Shown here one piece after another: positions 59,456-64,000 of a DNA stretch of 64,000 nt. A model generated the notes under the pieces. That model was not told the DNA's origin and searched no databases. It saw nothing but the letters and a program-made list of their open reading frames with translations. Within the stretch, counting starts at the first letter, position 1, and the number at the start of each line of letters is the position of its first letter. Source of the stretch: CAIOHW01 sp964432565 (GTDB lineage Bacteria > Bdellovibrionota > UBA1018); NCBI GenBank assembly GCA_964432565.1, contig CAYSOA010000005.1, positions 1 to 64,000 on the forward strand, written 5' to 3'. The position numbers were made by a program, and so were the translations under genes.

Positions 59456-60991
59456 ATGGAACAAGCTCTCACCACGATTCGTCCTGAACTTCTTTCCATG
59501 ACCCATGCACAGATGGCGGCCCTAGGGCCCTGGATCTGGGCCGTCGGCGGAAGTCTGGTCATGATGCTGGCCTCGGTGCTCTTCAAGTCCCAGAAGGGCA
59601 TCGTTCCCACGTTTCTGATTCTCTTTGCCGCGGGAGCTGCATGGAGCTCGGGGTTGCTGATGGACTCGAGTGAGCAGCTTCTCTTCAACCGAATGATGGC
59701 GGTGGATCGGCTGACGCTGGTTTCGATCATCCTTTTTTCTGTGGCCGCGATCGTGACCACTCTGGTTTCAATGAAGTACCTCGATCGCGAGGGGCTTCAG
59801 CACCCGGAATACTACATTCTGATGCTCTTCTCGATGGTGGGGATGATGAACATGGTTTCCGCCCTCGACCTGGTGGTGATCTTCATCGCCCTCGAGCTGA
59901 TGTCCATTTCTGTCTACGTGCTGGTCGGGTTTCGCAGGGCGGATCGCCGGAGCAACGAAGCGGCAGTGAAGTACTTTGTTCTCGGCGGCGCGGCTTCTGC
60001 CATCTTCCTTTATGGGACGGCCCTGCTCTACGGGGCAACCGGTTCGATCCAGCTGCAGGAGATTTTGTCCGCTGCGCGGCAGGGTGCGGTCGGTGGCTCG
60101 ATGCTCTTCGTGCTCGGGGCTGCGCTAGTTCTCTTTGGGTTCCTGTTCAAGGTGGCCGCGTTTCCCTTTCACATGTGGATGCCGGACGTCTATGAGGGAG
60201 CTCCGGCGCCCATTACCGGATTTATGACCACCGGGATCAAAGCGGCCTCGTTTGTTACCTTCGTTCGCGTCCTCGATGGTTTGGGTTACGCAAATGGCCT
60301 GGGTGAGGCGCTTCAGCGTCACCTGCATGACATTCTCTGGCTTGCTGCGGCCCTGACGATGCTCATTGGAAATCTGGTGGCTCTGGCCCAGGTGAATCTC
60401 AAGCGGATGCTGGCCTACTCGTCAATCGCTCACACCGGGTATTTGCTGGTTGGCCTGGTGGCCGGTGCCGGACAGGGCCCGGTGTTCCTGTATCTTTTGG
60501 CCTATACGCTCATGAACCTCGGTGCCTTTGCAGTTCTCTCGGTTATGGCTCGCCGCGGGGATGCAGGCGTCAATCTGCACGACATGGCGGGACTGGCGCA
60601 GCGACGCCCCTTTCTTGCGCTGGCCATGTCGATCTTCCTTTTTTCGATGGCCGGAGTGCCGCCGACGGCCGGCTTTGCCGCCAAATATCTGTTACTCTCG
60701 TCGGCAGTTCAGTCCGGCGAGATCTGGCTTACGGTCATTGCCGTGCTGTGTAGTGCCATTTCCGTGTACTATTACCTGAGAGTGCTCGTGTTCATGTACA
60801 TGCGCGAGCCTGCAGCAGAGGCCGGAACCATTCCGCGGTCGTGGATGACGGCGGGAGCGATTCTGGCGATGGTGCTGCTGACCCTGCAGATCGGAGTCTT
60901 CCCCTCATCGGTGGTGGAGACCGCACGATCCCTGCAGGGAAGCGCGGCACTGGTCCATACGGCTCCTGCAGGCACCACCGCCGCTCGTTGA
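59456..60991 (+). CDS. nuoN: NADH-quinone oxidoreductase subunit N (cluster 2)
   Basis: 511 residues from the ATG after GAAGGGA, preferred over a TTG five codons upstream. IFIALELMSISVYVLVGF (Glu), FKVAAFPFHMWMPDVYEGA (Lys), TTGIKAASF (Lys) and NLKRMLAYSSIAHTGYLLVG are the conserved pump elements. It is the last subunit gene of the 14-gene operon. Confidence 0.97.
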   Translation: MEQALTTIRPELLSMTHAQMAALGPWIWAVGGSLVMMLASVLFKSQKGIVPTFLILFAAGAAWSSGLLMDSSEQLLFNRMMAVDRLTLVSIILFSVAAIVTTLVSMKYLDREGLQHPEYYILMLFSMVGMMNMVSALDLVVIFIALELMSISVYVLVGFRRADRRSNEAAVKYFVLGGAASAIFLYGTALLYGATGSIQLQEILSAARQGAVGGSMLFVLGAALVLFGFLFKVAAFPFHMWMPDVYEGAPAPITGFMTTGIKAASFVTFVRVLDGLGYANGLGEALQRHLHDILWLAAALTMLIGNLVALAQVNLKRMLAYSSIAHTGYLLVGLVAGAGQGPVFLYLLAYTLMNLGAFAVLSVMARRGDAGVNLHDMAGLAQRRPFLALAMSIFLFSMAGVPPTAGFAAKYLLLSSAVQSGEIWLTVIAVLCSAISVYYYLRVLVFMYMREPAAEAGTIPRSWMTAGAILAMVLLTLQIGVFPSSVVETARSLQGSAALVHTAPAGTTAAR

Positions 60992-61025
60992 TCGAGCCGG
61001 GCCTCTCGACGGGAATTGAGAGGGC

Positions 61026-64000
61026 ATGGCGGCAAGAACGAGCTCGCAGAAATACAAGATTCGTCTTCGGTCGGGCCGCGTGCTCGGCCCTCTCGACGTG
61101 CAGCGTGTTCGCAAGTTGATTCGTGCGGGACATGTTCGTGGCGACGAACTGGCGAGGGACGCCTCTGGCGGTGACTGGGAGTCGCTGGCCCGTTTTCCCG
61201 AGCTGGCGCAGTTACTGCTCGAGGTGGCCGCCGGTGATCGCCCCATCGCCGGGGTTGATGAGGAGCGATCCACTCCCTCTCTGGCAAGAACACTTCCTCT
61301 TGGGTCGGCAAAAACGCAGATTCTCGAGCCGACGGCGATTCTGCCCTCCGAGGCTCCCAATGAGCCCGCGCCAGCAACCCTGAGCCTTGAGCTTTCACTT
61401 CCCCCGGACGAGCCCGCATCCTCTACCGCCGGTACGAGCGATGGTGCAACTGCGGCAGTTGGCGAAGTGAAGCCGCAGGGGGTTCAACTGGATCGCTCGG
61501 ACTCCCCGGATGACCGCACCGTGGTGGCCTCCGTGTTTGAGGATGATGAAGCGGATGAGACCAATGTGGCGATTGGGCTCGAGGGTGAAGAGCTTCCCCA
61601 GCAGGTTAGGATCTCCGAGGAAAAGACTGTTGTCTTTCAGCGTTCATCGATGTCGAAGCGCCTGCCCGGGAAGGTTTCCGGTAAGGGATCAGAGCGCACC
61701 CGCAGAGTCGTTGTGCTGCTCGGTCTGGTTTTCGTCGCTGTCGAGCTGCTGTCGGACATGGGGTCGACGCGCCGAAAAGCGGTGGAGCGTGCGGATGGGC
61801 TTCGTCCCCGTCTCCCCTCGGCTTCCGAAAAGAATGGGGATCCTGCCACAAGCCAGAAGCTTTATCTGCAGGGGCTTGAGGCCTACCGCATGGACGGCAT
61901 TCCGGAATATCGGCGCGCGGTTCAGTATTTCACCCGGGCAGTTGAGGTCGATTCGGAGAATGTGCGAGCGCTGGCCATGCTCGCGTCAAGCTATCTGAAC
62001 CTCATCGATGTTTCGAACAAGGATGAAACGTATTTCTCGGTCATCTCCAAGCTGATCGAGCTTTCACGGGCGAAGAACGTTGACCTTACGGAGACACTGA
62101 TTGCCGAGGTTGAGTTTCTGCTGTTTTCTCAGCGACCCAGTGCCGCACAAAACAAGCTCATCGAGTACACGCGAACTCACAAAAACTACGATAATATCCT
62201 TTTTGTCTATCTTGCGACGATTTTGGTGGCTCGCGGTGATTATGCGACCGCGGCGCGGTATCTCGCGCCTCTTGGTGATGACCTGCCGTTCAGCATCAAG
62301 GTCTACTACACGCGCGGACAGGTGGCCGAGGGACTTGGCGACAAGGAAGAGGCGCTTCGACAGTATCAAAAAGCCGTGGAGCTCAATCCCCGGCACGGGC
62401 TTGCACGCTACCGGATCTTGAAGATCCTTGAGGACCGCGCCCAACTCAAGGAGGGTCGGAAGCACTTGAGCTTCCTGACGCGCCAGCTTGGCCTCCTTCC
62501 CCACACCCAGCAGGCGCGTGTTTATTCGTGGCGTGCCACACTCGAAGAGTCGGACGGCCGCATCGACGTGGCGCTGGGACTGGTGGAGCGGGCGCTGCGA
62601 CTCGACTCGGACGTCGCCGCGTATCATCTGCAATACTACCTGCTGAGGTCGCGCGCCGGAGATCAGGCGTCATCGACACTCAAGGAGGCGAGACTCTTTT
62701 ACTATCTGGCCGAGGGTGAGCGGCTGGCACAGGAAGGCAAAGTCGAAGCAGCTCTTTCGCAGTATCTTGCGGCTCGAAACGAGAATCCCTCCAGTCCGCT
62801 TCCGCTGGTCAAGCGGGGCGAGCTATTCCATCGCGTGAAGCGAGACGTTGTGAATGCCCGCTTGGCCTACAAGAAGGCCGCGGAGCTGGCCCCTCGTGAT
62901 GTGCAGATCTGGTCGAAGTATATCGAGCTGCTCATTCAGAGCTACGAGTGGGAGGAAGCCTCCAAGGCGATGGCCCGATTTCGAAACCTTCCGGTTCCTC
63001 AGGGGATCATCGACAAGGTCTCGGCAGACTGGCACGCCCGGCAGGGACTGCATGTTCAGGCGCAGGGCCACTACCGGAAGGCGATGTCGCGGACCTATAT
63101 CGAGCCCGGCGTCTATCTGGCCTATGGGCAGAGTCTGCTCGCAACGGGAAAGTTCGAGGAGGCGCCCTTCATCTTTTCGCTGGCGCTGCGACAGGATCCC
63201 GAGAATCACGAGGCTATTCTCGGAACGGCCGCCGCTCTCGCAGGCAGTGACGGGATCGATCGAGCCGTGGCTTACCTTCAGGACGAACTTCAAAAGGGCC
63301 GTGGAACGCGGGTTGAGCTCCTTTGCGGAATTGCCTCGCTGTTGATTCAAAAGGGCCGATTGGATCCCGCCGCAGAGTTGATCGAGCAGGCCAAGCGCCT
63401 GCGCCCGGATGCGTCCCGTCCCTGGAGGGTCGAGGCGGAACTGAATCTTGCCAGAGGGGCCGATCGCAAGTTCAAGACTGTGGCAGCGGAGGCTTACCGC
63501 GCTTATCTGGATCGCAATCCCAGCGACGCGACCATGATGTACGAGCGTTACCGGGTACTGGTTGACCTCGAGCGATATGAAGAAGCGGATCACGAGTTGG
63601 GGCGTATTTATGAGTCGTATCCCAAGTTTCCGAGTCTGCACTTCAGCAAGGGGCTGATTTACATGAGGCTTGCCAACTACAAGGCGGCCATTCGCGAGTT
63701 TGAGCAGGAGTTGAAGAACGGAAACACGTCGACCCAGAACCTCGTGGAGCTGGGCAAGGCACATTTGGAGCTTCGGGATGCCGAAAAGGCCCTGGGATAT
63801 TTCATTCAGGCCATTCGTCGCAGTCCGGCCGACCCCGAGCCGAAGTTTCAGGCGGGTCGCGCAAATTTTGCGCTCAGCCGCTATGACGCATCCATTGCGA
63901 TGTATCAGGAGGCACTGAAGACGGACGCGGGCAACCCGTTGATCTATCGACACCTCGGTTATGCATTCCGAGCCACGGGAGATCGTGCCAACATGCAGTG
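61026..64000 (+). CDS. GYF-like/TPR single-pass membrane protein (partial, runs off window)
   Basis: At least 991 codons with no stop before the window edge, from an ATG 35 bases after nuoN. Residues about 10-60 (RSGRVLGPLDVQRVRKLIR and DWESLARFPELAQLL) resemble the GYF_2-type domain found at the N-terminus of deltaproteobacterial regulatory proteins. A 170-residue acidic, low-complexity linker follows, then one hydrophobic segment (about 225-243, VVVLLGLVFVAVELLS). After it come many TPR-type helical pairs, for example ALRQYQKAVELNPRH, AALSQYLAARNENPSS and AAIREFEQELKNG. It is probably a scaffold anchored in the inner membrane, with the TPRs outside. Role unknown. Confidence 0.8.
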   Translation, partial: MAARTSSQKYKIRLRSGRVLGPLDVQRVRKLIRAGHVRGDELARDASGGDWESLARFPELAQLLLEVAAGDRPIAGVDEERSTPSLARTLPLGSAKTQILEPTAILPSEAPNEPAPATLSLELSLPPDEPASSTAGTSDGATAAVGEVKPQGVQLDRSDSPDDRTVVASVFEDDEADETNVAIGLEGEELPQQVRISEEKTVVFQRSSMSKRLPGKVSGKGSERTRRVVVLLGLVFVAVELLSDMGSTRRKAVERADGLRPRLPSASEKNGDPATSQKLYLQGLEAYRMDGIPEYRRAVQYFTRAVEVDSENVRALAMLASSYLNLIDVSNKDETYFSVISKLIELSRAKNVDLTETLIAEVEFLLFSQRPSAAQNKLIEYTRTHKNYDNILFVYLATILVARGDYATAARYLAPLGDDLPFSIKVYYTRGQVAEGLGDKEEALRQYQKAVELNPRHGLARYRILKILEDRAQLKEGRKHLSFLTRQLGLLPHTQQARVYSWRATLEESDGRIDVALGLVERALRLDSDVAAYHLQYYLLRSRAGDQASSTLKEARLFYYLAEGERLAQEGKVEAALSQYLAARNENPSSPLPLVKRGELFHRVKRDVVNARLAYKKAAELAPRDVQIWSKYIELLIQSYEWEEASKAMARFRNLPVPQGIIDKVSADWHARQGLHVQAQGHYRKAMSRTYIEPGVYLAYGQSLLATGKFEEAPFIFSLALRQDPENHEAILGTAAALAGSDGIDRAVAYLQDELQKGRGTRVELLCGIASLLIQKGRLDPAAELIEQAKRLRPDASRPWRVEAELNLARGADRKFKTVAAEAYRAYLDRNPSDATMMYERYRVLVDLERYEEADHELGRIYESYPKFPSLHFSKGLIYMRLANYKAAIREFEQELKNGNTSTQNLVELGKAHLELRDAEKALGYFIQAIRRSPADPEPKFQAGRANFALSRYDASIAMYQEALKTDAGNPLIYRHLGYAFRATGDRANMQ

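Noticed and set aside
60992..61025. Small inverted repeat (CCTCTC/GAGAGG) after nuoN as a terminator
   Set aside because: Six base pairs only, no T-run, and it overlaps the region just before the next start codon.
1..64000. CRISPR arrays, insertion sequences, prophage genes
   Set aside because: No regularly spaced repeats, transposase, integrase or phage structural proteins were seen on either strand.

Overview
The window is a replication-origin region of a Gram-negative bacterium with a large aerobic-type respiratory gene set. Gene order (rpmH, rnpA, yidD, yidC, mnmE and mnmG, rsmG, parA, parB, bactofilin on one side of oriC; dnaA, oriC, dnaN, recF, gyrB, gyrA and the F0 ATP synthase genes on the other), lipoproteins with lipoboxes, SurA-type chaperones, a bactofilin and parS sites of the form TGTTCCACGTGGAACA suggest a lineage of the old Deltaproteobacteria (Bdellovibrionota, Myxococcota or a relative). 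This placement is an inference from layout, not from a phylogeny.

Layout. 42-14025 is a leftward block with very tight spacing and frequent 4-base start/stop overlaps: rpmH-rnpA-yidD-yidC-mnmE, then a C4 acyl-CoA module (3-hydroxyacyl-CoA dehydrogenase, enoyl-CoA hydratase, acyl-CoA dehydrogenase), a stand-alone B12-binding mutase subunit, a B12-dependent ribonucleotide reductase, tRNA-Gly(CCC), mnmG, rsmG (carrying two perfect parS sites), parA, parB and a bactofilin. 14102-26067 runs rightward: dnaA, a 0.6-kb oriC with DnaA boxes and a tandem-box/GC-cluster/DnaA-trio unwinding module, dnaN, recF, gyrB, gyrA, a TPR lipoprotein, and an F0 segment (AtpZ-like, a small membrane protein, atpB, atpE) ended by a strong terminator. 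26131-38044 is leftward: a GT-C-like membrane protein, a short uvrA, a phosphohexomutase, pdxA, two periplasmic peptidyl-prolyl isomerases and mfd.

38125-60991 runs rightward and holds two complete-order NADH dehydrogenase (complex I) clusters back to back. The second (47580-60991) is an ordinary 14-gene nuoA-N operon with intact catalytic residues, apart from a short NuoG. The first (38125-47543) is a ten-gene paralogue, nuoA-B-D-H-I-J-K-L-M-N in canonical order without nuoC, E, F or G. It keeps all cysteines for clusters N2, N6a and N6b. By eye alignment to its own neighbour it has lost the quinone-site His and Tyr of NuoD, both membrane Glu of NuoK (both became Gln), the acidic loop of NuoH, and most pump Glu/Lys of NuoL, M and N. 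This complex-I-like assembly, with electron-transfer centres kept and proton and quinone chemistry apparently removed, is the most unusual content of the window.

The window ends inside a long GYF-like/TPR membrane protein (61026 onward). Starts given here were chosen from start/stop overlaps, Shine-Dalgarno-like sequences and family N-termini, so several are shorter than the longest possible reading frame.
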